Positions 56,080 through 64,000 of a DNA stretch of 64,000 nt are shown here, piece by piece; the first letter of the stretch is position 1, and every line of letters starts with the position of its first letter. The DNA is from Bacteroidota bacterium. Its GTDB lineage: Bacteria > Bacteroidota > Bacteroidia > Chitinophagales > Chitinophagaceae. The translations under genes were made by a program, and so were the position numbers. The notes under the pieces were generated by a model that had not been told where the DNA came from, made no database searches, and saw only the letters and a list, made by a program, of their open reading frames with translations. The stretch lies in NCBI GenBank assembly GCA_023386235.1, contig JAEWKC010000018.1, forward strand, positions 1 through 64,000. Reading direction: 5' to 3'.

Positions 56080-56469
56080 TTATTTTATAACCTGAAACTT
56101 TCCATTATCCACCGGTTTGCCTTTTGCATCTACCAGCTGGTAAATATATACACCTCTGAAATAAGCGGAAAGATCTATCTTAATGATGGATGCGTTCACG
56201 TTTAGCTCAGTCATTTTTTTACCGGTAAAGCTGTAAATTATCAATTTGTGCCTGGCGGTAACAGCCAAATTATCAAAACTGAAATTAATATAGGAAACAG
56301 CGGGGTTGGGATAACACTTTACAATATTAGTAGAAACTATAGAAAAAGGTATGGCCTCTGATGAATATAAGGTATACGCATTTGCTTTGTTTACATTTAT
56401 ACCGAAAGTAAAAATCGTAAACAAAAGAAAAAAAGCAGCAAATGATTTTATACGTATAAATCTATTCAT
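56080..56469 (-). CDS. Small exported protein with T9SS type A sorting domain
   Basis: A 129-residue protein with a signal peptide (about 1-32, FLLFTIFTFGINVNKANA) followed almost at once by a type IX secretion C-terminal sorting domain (about 50-129): CYPNPAVSYINFSF, KLIIYSFTGKKMTEL, IDLSAYFRGVYIYQLVDAKG and the final KFQVIK. No cargo domain is present, unlike most T9SS substrates. It lies 27 bp after glmM on the same strand and may be read from that transcript. It may be a remnant of a larger protein or a real small secreted protein. Confidence 0.85.
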   Translation of the reverse strand: MNRFIRIKSFAAFFLLFTIFTFGINVNKANAYTLYSSEAIPFSIVSTNIVKCYPNPAVSYINFSFDNLAVTARHKLIIYSFTGKKMTELNVNASIIKIDLSAYFRGVYIYQLVDAKGKPVDNGKFQVIK

Positions 56470-56540
56470 CTAATTCATTGTTAAGACAAAAATAATGTAA
56501 ATTTTATTATTTCGTACATCATTCCGCAAAATTAACATAC

Positions 56541-56578
56541 AAAAAAAATCGGTCGACTCTGTTTAGAATCAACCGATT
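56541..56578 (-). terminator. Terminator after the FKBP gene
   Basis: Arms at 56547-56560 and 56565-56578 pair with two mismatches that become G-U pairs in the RNA. The eight A at 56541-56548 give the U tract on the minus strand. Confidence 0.65.
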
Positions 56579-56603
56579 ATATTAAGTTTAAAAAAATCGT
56601 ATA

Positions 56604-57668
56604 TTAAGGATGGTTGTGGCCTTCGTGCCCCGGTTGTGTAGAACCCTGTGGAGCCGCGCCGCCTTGCTGCTGTTGCATTTGTCTTTGCAATTCTGCTATT
56701 TGCTCGGGAGAAAGCTGCGGTTGTGCAGACTGAGCCGGTGCATCTTTTACATCTAATACTTCTACTTCAAACACCAGGTTAGAGTTGGCAGGAAGACCCG
56801 GCATAGCTCTGTTGCCATAGCCTAATGTGGCAGGAATAAAGATTTTGCCTTTTCCGCCTTTGCTAAATGCAGCCAACCCATCGTCGAAGCCTTCTATAGA
56901 TTGTCCGGCTCCTATCAATACTTCTAGTGGTGCAGTGCTTTTACCGCCTGTAGAGTCAATATTCTGATCAAAAACAGTTCCGTCAAAAGTGTAGCCTTTG
57001 TACTTTACCACCGCTACTTTGCCCGAATCTAATTTAGGAGCAGTACCCGGATTTTCAATTTGTACAAACGCGCCTTTTGGTGTTTTTACTGCGGTAATGT
57101 TATTATCTTTTAAGTATTTTTCCACCGCTTTGGTTTCGTCCAGTATGGCGGTTTTCTTTCTTTCTTCTTCTTTTTGTTCAAATAATTTTACTTCTTTTTC
57201 GAAATCTGCTTTGGCAGAATCTTCAGAAGTAAACACATCCAGGATGCTTAATTTACCTTTTACAAATCCTCCTTTGGTATATACGTCGTTTTCCATCACC
57301 ATTTGTTTGGCCAAAAGACTATCAACGCTTACTCTGAATTCTATGCTGTCTCCTACTTTACCATACAACAAAGGTTCTATGGGTGTAAGGTATACCTGGC
57401 TGGATGTATCGTAAGGTACATACTGTGGCATAGTGCTGTATGTTTCGTTAATAGTAGTATCGGATTTTCCTTTTCTTTCTATTGCAAAAGAGAAATGAAA
57501 TTTTACGATATTTCCGGGCTTTAACTCCTTAGGAGCTTTTGTATTGTAGCCTTTAGCTTTTCCGGAAAATATTTTATATTCCATTCCGGATTTTGATTTT
57601 TGGTAATTGGTGTTACAAGATATTAAAACCATTACAAGTGCCGCAAAGGCAAAAATTAATCTTTTCAT
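56604..57668 (-). CDS. FKBP-type peptidyl-prolyl isomerase lipoprotein
   Basis: A 354-residue folding helper in the envelope. The lipobox ends at Cys18 (VLISC). A degenerate FKBP-like domain (about 45-150) and a charged coiled-coil linker (about 150-185) precede a canonical FKBP domain (about 205-313) with VVKYKGYTFDGTVFDQN, LIGAGQSIEGFDDGLAAFSKGGKGKIFIPATLGYGNRA and NLVFEVEVLDV. The tail is Gln-rich and ends in HEGHNHP, which could bind metal. Two domains in this order resemble the Mip/FkpA type. It is transcribed from the same strand as the DHH gene, 55 bp behind it. Confidence 0.93.
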   Translation of the reverse strand: MKRLIFAFAALVMVLISCNTNYQKSKSGMEYKIFSGKAKGYNTKAPKELKPGNIVKFHFSFAIERKGKSDTTINETYSTMPQYVPYDTSSQVYLTPIEPLLYGKVGDSIEFRVSVDSLLAKQMVMENDVYTKGGFVKGKLSILDVFTSEDSAKADFEKEVKLFEQKEEERKKTAILDETKAVEKYLKDNNITAVKTPKGAFVQIENPGTAPKLDSGKVAVVKYKGYTFDGTVFDQNIDSTGGKSTAPLEVLIGAGQSIEGFDDGLAAFSKGGKGKIFIPATLGYGNRAMPGLPANSNLVFEVEVLDVKDAPAQSAQPQLSPEQIAELQRQMQQQQGGAAPQGSTQPGHEGHNHP

Positions 57669-57723
57669 TTATGTATGTATATTAAAATTTTGGCGAAAGT
57701 AAATAATATATTCGATATTCTTA

Positions 57724-58737
57724 TCAAAATCTTGATAATTCGTCCTTATACATCGGCAGTAGATTTTTAAACTGCTGCACGGTTTCTTCCAGTGTATTCT
57801 GGCTGCTTCCGCCGGCCGCATTTTTATGTCCGCCGCCATTAAAATGCGCGCGCGCAAATTCATTTACATCAAAGAGTCCTTTGCTTCTGAAGCTCCATTT
57901 TCTTTCCTCTCCCCTGTCTATGACAAGCGCCGCTAAACGAATACCGTTTACAGAAAGAAGGAAATTTACGAAGCCTTCGGTGTCTCCTGTTTGTGTATTG
58001 AATTTAATAAGATCTGTACGCGGAATAGCCATCAATGCTGTGTTGTAGTCATAAAATAATTCCATTCTGTTCAATAAGCTGTTGCCTAAAAAGCGTAGGC
58101 GATCTTCCAGGAAGCTGTCATATACATATTCATGAATGGAGGTATGGTCTATGCCCAGCTCTTTGAAATGCGCCGCGGCCAAATGCACCTGCGCCGTGGT
58201 GGAAGGAAAACGAAACGAGCCGGTATCGGTCATTAAACCGGTATATAAGCATGTGGCTATATTCTTGTCTAACAACGAAGCATAACCGCTTTCAATGATA
58301 AAGTCATAAACCATCTCGCAGGTAGAGCTTTTATACACGTTACTTACACCATAATCAAACACTTCTTCCTGCGGTTGCCTGTGGTGATCTATCAATACTT
58401 TGACACAATCCGCATCCATCAACACCTGCTCCATAGTTTTTGTACGATACATCACATTAAAATCAAGGCAAAACAAAGTATTTGTATGCGCTATGATCTG
58501 GTCTGCCGCTTTTTTATTTTTCTCATATTCTATCACCTCTTCTATACCCGGCATCCAGTTTAGAAAAAACGCCCAGTTCGTAGGCGCTATTACTGTAACT
58601 TCATGACCAAGATTTCTCAGGAAATGATACAAGCCCAAGGTAGAGCCCAATGCGTCGCCGTCGGGCTTTTGATGCATGGTAATGACTACTTTTTGAATCT
58701 GCTGCAGCTTGGGATAATATTCTTGTATGGGTCTCAT
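57724..58737 (-). CDS. DHH family phosphoesterase (NrnA-like oligoribonuclease/pAp phosphatase)
   Basis: A 337-residue cytosolic phosphoesterase. The DHH domain has TMHQKPDGDALGSTLGLYHFL, FCLDFN, and LIDHHRQPQEE, with MTDTGSFRFPSTT as the next metal motif. The C-terminal DHHA1 domain has NGGGHKNAAGGSSQ. NrnA-type enzymes degrade very short RNA (nanoRNA) and pAp, a by-product of sulfate assimilation. The divergent cysE-cysK pair next door makes a pAp role attractive, but this is only neighbourhood evidence. Confidence 0.92.
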   Translation of the reverse strand: MRPIQEYYPKLQQIQKVVITMHQKPDGDALGSTLGLYHFLRNLGHEVTVIAPTNWAFFLNWMPGIEEVIEYEKNKKAADQIIAHTNTLFCLDFNVMYRTKTMEQVLMDADCVKVLIDHHRQPQEEVFDYGVSNVYKSSTCEMVYDFIIESGYASLLDKNIATCLYTGLMTDTGSFRFPSTTAQVHLAAAHFKELGIDHTSIHEYVYDSFLEDRLRFLGNSLLNRMELFYDYNTALMAIPRTDLIKFNTQTGDTEGFVNFLLSVNGIRLAALVIDRGEERKWSFRSKGLFDVNEFARAHFNGGGHKNAAGGSSQNTLEETVQQFKNLLPMYKDELSRF

Positions 58738-58837
58738 TCAATTTTTTTGATTACTAAGCGGCAAATTTAAAGTTTATTCTTATGAACAATCAGTTAAAAT
58801 CGTTATTTTACATTTTGATAAAAAATAAAAAAATAGT

Positions 58838-58854
58838 CTACCAAATTGGTGTAG
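58838..58854. promoter_or_regulatory. Palindrome over the cysE-cysK promoter region
   Basis: CTACCAAATTGGTGTAG contains the perfect ACCAA-A-TTGGT palindrome with CTAC and GTAG flanks. It lies 36 bp before the cysE start, just upstream of a -7-like CTATTTTG at 58869-58876, so it would cover the -33 region. It resembles sites bound by Rrf2-type sulfur regulators; that identity is inferred. Confidence 0.5.
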
Positions 58855-58890
58855 TAATTATTTATTGCTATTTTGCAAGCCTAAATAACT

Positions 58891-59727
58891 ATGACAGCAC
58901 AAGTAAACAATGAACTGATAAACCTGCTTTTTGCCAATCATGAAGGAGAGTATGATTTTATGCCCTCCAGGAATGTGATTGAAAAATGGTTCCAGGATCT
59001 GTATAAATTATTCTTCCCCGAATATTTGCTACCCCGCGCGGATATTGAATGGCAGTTGCGCAAAAATCAGGATTTACTATTCTATATCGTAAAAAAAATT
59101 TTGAAAGATAATGCAGTGGCCAACGAGCAGACCAACAGGTTTTACAACGCGCTGGCCGGCATATACAAAGATTTGAATACAGATGCCCAGGATATTTTTA
59201 ACAACGATCCGGCTGCCAACTGCATCAGCGAGGTTATTAATTCCTACCCGGGATTTTATGCCATTTGCGCATACAGGATAGCTCATTATTTTGAAGCAGA
59301 GCTGCACTTGCCGTTAGTGCCGCGTATTCTTACCGAATATGCGCATCACAAAACAGGAGTAGACATTCACCCGGGTGCTAAAATTGATGTGCCTTTTTTT
59401 ATTGATCATGGCACGGGCATCGTTATTGGCGAAACCTGTGTGATAGGAAAGAACGTAAAAATATACCAGGGTGTAACCTTAGGCGCGCTGCAGGTAAGCA
59501 AATCAATGGCCGAACAAAAGCGCCATCCTACCATTGAAGACAATGTAGTGATATACGCAAACGCTACCATACTCGGCGGCAGTACTGTTGTAGGAAATAA
59601 CAGCGTGATCGGCGGTAACGTTTTTCTTACGGAAAGTGTAAATCCCTACTCAACCGTTTTTCATACCAACGAAATATCCATTAAAAACAGAAAAAGCAAA
59701 ACCGAGATTATCAATTTTATAATATAA
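58891..59727 (+). CDS. cysE: Serine O-acetyltransferase
   Basis: Acetylates serine with acetyl-CoA to give O-acetylserine, the cysteine precursor. 278 residues. The helical N-terminal domain (about 1-140, ending in CISEVINSYPGFYAICAYRIAHYF) precedes a left-handed hexapeptide beta-helix (about 160-260): GVDIHPGAKIDVPFFIDHGTG, VIGETCVIGKNVKIYQGVTLGA, RHPTIEDNVVIYANATILGG. The long N-terminus makes it like the EpsC/SrpH type rather than E. coli CysE. cysK follows after 15 bp in one operon. Confidence 0.95.
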   Translation: MTAQVNNELINLLFANHEGEYDFMPSRNVIEKWFQDLYKLFFPEYLLPRADIEWQLRKNQDLLFYIVKKILKDNAVANEQTNRFYNALAGIYKDLNTDAQDIFNNDPAANCISEVINSYPGFYAICAYRIAHYFEAELHLPLVPRILTEYAHHKTGVDIHPGAKIDVPFFIDHGTGIVIGETCVIGKNVKIYQGVTLGALQVSKSMAEQKRHPTIEDNVVIYANATILGGSTVVGNNSVIGGNVFLTESVNPYSTVFHTNEISIKNRKSKTEIINFII

Positions 59728-59742
59728 AACAAAAAAACAATT

Positions 59743-60654
59743 ATGATATACAACAATGTATTGGAAACAATCGGGAAAACACCCATTGTAAAAATCAACA
59801 GATTATTTGGCGATACACACCAGGTGTATGCGAAAATAGAAAAAGCAAACCCCGGCGGCAGCATCAAAGACCGTATAGCTTTGGGCATGATAGAAGATGC
59901 AGAGAAAAAAGGTTTATTAAATAAAGATACAGTAATAATAGAGCCTACATCGGGCAACACAGGGATAGGTTTGGCTTTGGTGGCCGCCGTAAAAGGATAC
60001 AAGCTGATATTGGTAATGCCGGAATCTATGTCTTTGGAAAGAAGAAGACTGATGCAGGTATACGGAGCAGAATTTGTACTTACACCCAGAGAAAAAGGCA
60101 TGAAAGGTGCTATTGAAAAAGCTACTGAGCTGGTAAATGAAAATCCCAACGCGTGGATGCCACAGCAGTTTGAAAATGAAGCCAATGTGCTGGCACATAA
60201 AGATACGACCGCCCAGGAAGTACTGGCCGATTTTCCTGACGGACTAGATTACATCATTACCGGAGTGGGTACGGGTGGACACATTACTGCCTGCGCAGAA
60301 GTTTTAAAAGAAAAATTTCCCGACCTGAAAGTATTTGCCGTAGAGCCCGAAGAGTCGCCGGTAATCAGTGGCGGCGCTCCCGGACCGCATGCCATACAAG
60401 GGCTGGCTGCAGGCTTTATTCCTACTAACCTGCATATGGACTCTATTGACGGTGCCATTACCGTAGAAAAAGCAAAAGCCATAGAATATGCACAAAGAGC
60501 AGCAAGAGAAGAAGGTTTGTTTGTAGGCATTTCTTCTGGCGCGGCTTTATCCGCTGTAGCTAAAAAATTGTCTGAAATACCCGAAGGCAGCAAAGTATTG
60601 GTATTTACTTATGATACAGGTGAAAGATATTTGAGTATCGAAGGATTATTTTAA
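59743..60654 (+). CDS. cysK: Cysteine synthase (O-acetylserine sulfhydrylase)
   Basis: A PLP enzyme that combines O-acetylserine with sulfide to make cysteine, 303 residues, the family length. The PLP lysine is K42 in NPGGSIKDRIAL, the substrate loop is PTSGNTGIGLA, and the PLP phosphate-binding loop is TGVGTGGHITACAEVLK; the C-terminal VGISSGAALSAV and DTGERYLS are typical. It lies 15 bp behind cysE, whose product it uses, and ends in a terminator. The CysE-type C-terminal peptide (here IINFII) could dock in its active site as in other bacteria. Confidence 0.97.
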   Translation: MIYNNVLETIGKTPIVKINRLFGDTHQVYAKIEKANPGGSIKDRIALGMIEDAEKKGLLNKDTVIIEPTSGNTGIGLALVAAVKGYKLILVMPESMSLERRRLMQVYGAEFVLTPREKGMKGAIEKATELVNENPNAWMPQQFENEANVLAHKDTTAQEVLADFPDGLDYIITGVGTGGHITACAEVLKEKFPDLKVFAVEPEESPVISGGAPGPHAIQGLAAGFIPTNLHMDSIDGAITVEKAKAIEYAQRAAREEGLFVGISSGAALSAVAKKLSEIPEGSKVLVFTYDTGERYLSIEGLF

Positions 60655-60678
60655 ACAATACTGCAACCACAGCTAACT

Positions 60679-60714
60679 AAAACGACTTCCACCTAAAAAA
60701 TGGAAGTCGTTTTT
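60679..60714 (+). terminator. Terminator of the cysE-cysK operon
   Basis: AAAACGACTTCCA (60679-60691) pairs perfectly with TGGAAGTCGTTTT (60701-60713), followed by T. It can also work leftward for the convergent DUF4878 gene. Confidence 0.85.
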
Positions 60715-60748
60715 CTCTTAGTAGAGTTCTATTCTGAAAAATAAAAAG

Positions 60749-61258
60749 CTACAAAATACTATCTGCAGGGAAAGGATCCAGTGGCACGGTAGATTTTTCA
60801 ATCTGCAAATCAAGAGAATCATCCGGAGGCGCCATCATATCTTCTTCTACTGTATCGGGATTTTGACCGAGCATTGTGGCTAACGAACGCGGATCAAAAG
60901 CTACCAGCCATTTACCTTCTCTTTTTTTAAGACTTAATTTTACTGTATTGGGCTGATCCGTAGCACGCACATCCGCAGAAGCAAGTGTATCTTTTACTTC
61001 TACATTCTCAATTGAAATACTTGGCTTTTCATCAGGAGCAGGATCGGTATTTTCGGCAAAAGATTGCAGCATGTTGATTATTTCTTCACTCTCCGGAGTG
61101 GCGTGTGCTCTTGCTTTTGTAAAATCACGACCATACATTCCTTCAAAAAAACCATTGACGGCACGTTCTACTTTAGCGTTTTCATTGTTGTTACAGCCAT
61201 GCATTGCTATAACTGCCAATAACAGTAAGGCATATCTTTTTATATTCATCAGTTTCAT
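60749..61258 (-). CDS. DUF4878-like lipoprotein
   Basis: A 169-residue lipoprotein with lipobox Cys22 (AVIAMHGCNNN). The region AVNGFFEGMYGRDFTKARAHATPESEEIINML matches the DUF4878/NTF2-like pattern, an alpha-beta cone in which the sequence opens with F-x2-G-M-x-x-D-F and closes with KLSLKKREGKWLVAFDP. The acidic C-terminal tail (about 130-169, EEDMMAPPDDSLDL) is low-complexity. Function unknown. It begins 24 bp after phoH and is probably in one transcript with it. Confidence 0.85.
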   Translation of the reverse strand: MKLMNIKRYALLLLAVIAMHGCNNNENAKVERAVNGFFEGMYGRDFTKARAHATPESEEIINMLQSFAENTDPAPDEKPSISIENVEVKDTLASADVRATDQPNTVKLSLKKREGKWLVAFDPRSLATMLGQNPDTVEEDMMAPPDDSLDLQIEKSTVPLDPFPADSIL

Positions 61259-61282
61259 AACTATCTTGATTTTTATGGTCTT

Positions 61283-62305
61283 TTATTCGGGTTCGTTTTT
61301 CCCCGAATTGTTTTTTCTTCTTGCATAATATTCTTTTTCTTCCTGTTCTTCCTGCGCGTGCGCTTTATCGTAAGCTTTTATAATTTGCTTTACCAACTTA
61401 TGTCTTACCACATCTTCTTCATCCAATTCCACATGCGAGATACCGGGAATATTTTTTAATATTCGGATGGCTTTGCTCAAGCCGCTTTTTTGATTTTTCG
61501 GCAGATCTATCTGGGTAGGATCGCCCGTAATGATTGCTTTGGCATTGGCGCCTATACGGGTGAGGAACATTTTCAATTGCAGATCATTGGTATTTTGGGC
61601 TTCGTCCAAAATGATGAAAGCATTGTCCAGCGTACGTCCGCGCATATAAGCCAGCGGCGCTATTTCTATCACACGCGTAGTCATGTAATAGTTCAGCCTG
61701 TCGGCCGGTATCATATCGTCCAAAGCGTCATACAAGGGCCTTAAGTAAGGGTCTATTTTTTCTTTGAGGTCGCCGGGCAAAAAACCCAGGCTCTCGCCTG
61801 CCTCTACAGCCGGGCGTGTGAGTATGATTTTCTTTACGGTTTTATTTTTCAGCGCGCGCACGGCTAACGCCACAGCCGTGTAGGTTTTACCTGTACCCGC
61901 CGGCCCGATGGCAAACACAATATCATTTTCAGAGGCTTCCACAGCCATTCTTTTTTGATTGGCCGTGCGGGCTTTAATGGTTTTGCCGTTAGGCCCAAAC
62001 ACCAGCACATCGCTGGGATTTTTATCAATAAAATTATCCACTACGTCGCCGTCTTCTCCTCCTAAAATGCGTTCCATATAATGATCGCTCATATCCCCGG
62101 TGCGCTCCATATATTGAATAATAAGGTCAATTTTTTCTTTGGCCTGTTTTATTTGCTCTGCCGAACCGCTGAGCTTTAACTGTGTGCCTCGTGATAGTAT
62201 TTTAAGCAGTGGAAATCTTTTTTTAAGGATATCAAGTTTGCGATTGTTTACCCCAAAAAATTCAATGGGATTAACGGTATTAAGATCTATAATTAATTCT
62301 GTCAA
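61283..62305 (-). CDS. PhoH family protein
   Basis: A 340-residue cytosolic P-loop ATPase. The N-terminal KH-like region (LLKILSRGTQLKLSGSAEQIKQAKE) is followed by Walker A GPAGTGKT (134-141), Walker B FIILDEAQN, and LTRIGANAKAIITGDPTQIDLP, which are typical of the PhoH (PhoL/YbeZ) type. Members are linked to RNA metabolism and are often paired with the ribosome-maturation nuclease YbeY, which is not next to it here. The C-terminus is a short charged tail (EEQEEKEYYARRKNNSGKNEPE-like), possibly disordered. Confidence 0.94.
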   Translation of the reverse strand: MTELIIDLNTVNPIEFFGVNNRKLDILKKRFPLLKILSRGTQLKLSGSAEQIKQAKEKIDLIIQYMERTGDMSDHYMERILGGEDGDVVDNFIDKNPSDVLVFGPNGKTIKARTANQKRMAVEASENDIVFAIGPAGTGKTYTAVALAVRALKNKTVKKIILTRPAVEAGESLGFLPGDLKEKIDPYLRPLYDALDDMIPADRLNYYMTTRVIEIAPLAYMRGRTLDNAFIILDEAQNTNDLQLKMFLTRIGANAKAIITGDPTQIDLPKNQKSGLSKAIRILKNIPGISHVELDEEDVVRHKLVKQIIKAYDKAHAQEEQEEKEYYARRKNNSGKNEPE

Positions 62306-62438
62306 GGTAAGTATAATTTTTCTATGTATGTATATTGTTCTCTCTTACAAATATAACTTTATAATGCCTGCCTTACAATTTGTAGTATTAATTTTTTATT
62401 AAAATAAAAATATTTTTTTAGTAAATTGCAGGTTTAAT

Positions 62439-62511
<73 letters not shown>

Positions 62512-62547
62512 CTGATTCTTGCGTGTTACATAATCTTTTATAAGTCT

Positions 62548-63441
62548 CTAGAACGTTTCTTTTTCTTTTTCTTTTGTAATATCGGTCTTCCATTGTCTAT
62601 ATTGCATGGGCGACATTTTTGTTATCTGCTTAAATTGTCTGTTGAAATAGGAAAGACTATTAAAACCCGATTCAAAGCAGGCATCTGTGATGGAATATTT
62701 TTCATTGTTGAGAAGCCTGCATGCATAAGATACACGTACCTCGTTTAAAAAACGTACAAAGGTTTTTAAAGTTCTTGTTTTAAAATATCGGCAAAAGGAA
62801 GTCTCTGTCATGTTAGATACTTCAGCGATTTCCTTAATAGTGATGGGCTCTTTAAAATGCTAAAAAACATAACTGTTAATAGACTGCATTCTGTCTTCGT
62901 CGTAAGACCTTTTATTGATATAATCTTCTGAAGTAAGATAAGTAAATTCCTTAGTTGCACTTAATTTTGATAATACATACAATAATGTAAGCAATTTCTG
63001 CATATCATCCATTAGATGCATATTGAGTAGTATAGAAGACAAATCCTTTTCTACTTTTTTGCTAAACATTAGTCCTCTCTTAGCCTTAGACAACAGGTTT
63101 TTAATAGGCTGCAACTCTACAACATCAAAAAAATCTTTCCCCAAAAAATCATGTGTAAACTGTATGATCAATCCAAATGGTTTTTCGTCAGGATACTCCT
63201 GGAAATATTGTGGATGCTGCTTTAAAACATGTGGAAAATCTTCACCTAATAAAACCAAATCGCCAGCATCGAATTCATAAAATCGCTCACCAATCACCGC
63301 AGAAGTTTTTCCTTTAATAAAATAAATCAATTCTATTTCGGGATGATAATGCCAGTGCGTGGTGAAATCAAACTCTTCCCATTTAAATACAAAGCAACGA
63401 TATACCTGTGGCTTAATAAGTCGATAGGTGGGTATATACAT
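62548..63441 (-). pseudogene. AraC family regulator split by an in-frame TAG stop
   Basis: One 298-codon frame carries an internal TAG at 62860-62862. Before it, residues 1-193 form a cupin-type sensor (FDFTTHWHYHPEIELIYFIKG, FDAGDLVLLGEDFPHVLK) ending INSYVF. After it the same frame continues HFKEPITIKEIAEVSNMTE and TSFCRYFKTRTLKTFVRFLN, a normal AraC double helix-turn-helix (DACFESGFNSLSYFNRQFK). A single-base change from a sense codon explains it. Without read-through the sensor half lacks DNA binding; a restart at the ATG of MTETSFC could make only the second HTH portion. A sugar-isomerase-like gene lies divergently on its right. Confidence 0.8.
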
Positions 63442-63582
63442 TGGCGTTTAATATTTTCTTTAAATACACTTTGAAATCCTAAAATAAGATAAAATAGTAT
63501 AACTATTTGATAAATTTGTTAAAATTTATTTCATAAAAATAAAGAACTTTGTTAATAATCGTTCGTTAGCGGTTTTTCACTT

Positions 63583-64000
63583 ATGCAATTAAGGATTAAG
63601 CACATACTCATTTCCATGGAACGTGGGTGTAGCGGGTCATTTACCTCAGAGGCAAATGCATTATTCCGAATTAATTGAATTTGCCGCGTCCCGTGACATA
63701 CGTCATTTGCAGTTTGCAGATAATATGCCATTACATTTAATGGCAACAAAGGATATAGAAGAAATAAAAACTCTGTGTGAAAAGCACAATATTGACATCG
63801 AAACAGGTACACGCAGATTGACGAAAGAAAATATTAATACCTACCTGAATATTGCACACTATTTCAAATCTCCTTTTTTGCGAATTGTAATAGATGATAA
63901 TGACTACCACCCTGATGAAGAGGAAGTAATCAAAGTAATAAACTCGGTTGTACCTTGGTTAGAAGAAAAAAATATTGTTTTAGCAATTGAAAATCACGAC
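63583..64000 (+). pseudogene. Sugar phosphate isomerase/epimerase-like TIM-barrel gene with frameshift at codon 4 (3' end outside window)
   Basis: From about 63593 one frame is open to the window end and encodes a xylose-isomerase-like barrel: STYSFPWNVGVAGHLP, YSELIEFAASRDIRHLQFAD, KTLCEKHNIDIETGTRRL and WLEEKNIVLAIENHD. That frame has a TAA at 63590-63592 and no upstream start. ATG CAA TTA at 63583 lies one base out of frame; removing one A at 63591-63592 gives MQLGLSTYSFPWNVG, a normal start for this family. So one extra A breaks it, unless an internal GTG is used. It is divergent from the broken AraC gene, its likely regulator. Confidence 0.75.

Noticed and set aside
62860..62862. TAG in the AraC gene as recoding (for example selenocysteine or pyrrolysine)
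   Set aside because: UAG decoding as pyrrolysine is not known in Bacteroidota, no special hairpin is seen, and the codon is not in an active site. A nonsense mutation or base error is simpler.

Overview
The window is AT-rich chromosomal DNA from a member of the Bacteroidota, most likely of the Chitinophagaceae type. The markers are two SusC/SusD pairs, a GLPGLI protein next to a TonB-receptor-like barrel, the gliding lipoprotein GldH, a type IX secretion sorting domain, a DUF892 protein, -7 boxes of the form TAnnTTTG, and almost no Shine-Dalgarno sequences before start codons. The family-level guess rests on protein style and gene order, not on a search. There is no rRNA, CRISPR array, insertion sequence or prophage. 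One tRNA, tRNA-Lys(CUU), is present.

Layout. 1-4.3 kb: gltB (5' end outside the window) and gltD. 4.4-10.4 kb: envelope proteins (an unrecognised secreted protein, a GLPGLI protein, an outer-membrane barrel and a porin). 10.4-20.1 kb: housekeeping genes (gmk, nitroreductase, murA, yicC, gldH, an ECF-type sigma factor, uvrA, a threonine dehydrogenase-like SDR). 20.5-25.3 kb: HU, a TPR protein, a 29-residue basic protein, RNase G, a candidate small RNA and a CCG-type Fe-S protein. 25.3-32.5 kb: a DUF2520 protein, a LytTR two-component pair behind panB, a frameshifted outer-membrane protein, ftsK and csbD. 32.7-52.5 kb: a carbohydrate utilisation locus. 52.5-62.5 kb: cysteine desulfurase, DUF892, glmM, an orphan T9SS domain, FKBP isomerase, DHH phosphoesterase, cysE-cysK, DUF4878, phoH and tRNA-Lys. 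62.5-64 kb: two adjacent, divergent broken genes, an AraC regulator with an in-frame stop and a sugar-isomerase-like gene frameshifted at codon 4.

The most interesting unit is the 32.7-52.5 kb locus. It holds three minus-strand operons: susC-susD-clan GH-D-like hydrolase; a DUF5107-TPR protein with an MFS sugar porter; and susC-susD-GH36 alpha-galactosidase. A divergent AraC-family regulator gene sits at the head. Upstream of each operon, in the same orientation, lies one copy of a roughly 48-bp element (39708, 44579, 51541). In two copies it contains two TTACTRT half-sites exactly 21 bp apart around a conserved AATAATGGA core. The third copy keeps the core and the distal half-site. This looks like a one-regulator, three-operator regulon for import and breakdown of an alpha-galactoside-like glycan. 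The elements are visible in the sequence; the regulator-operator pairing and the substrate are inferred.

Other points are a MurA with Asp in place of the fosfomycin-target Cys, a palindrome over the cysE-cysK promoter, a candidate short RNA between rng and the Fe-S protein gene, and three genes each broken by one nucleotide, which may be real decay or assembly error.
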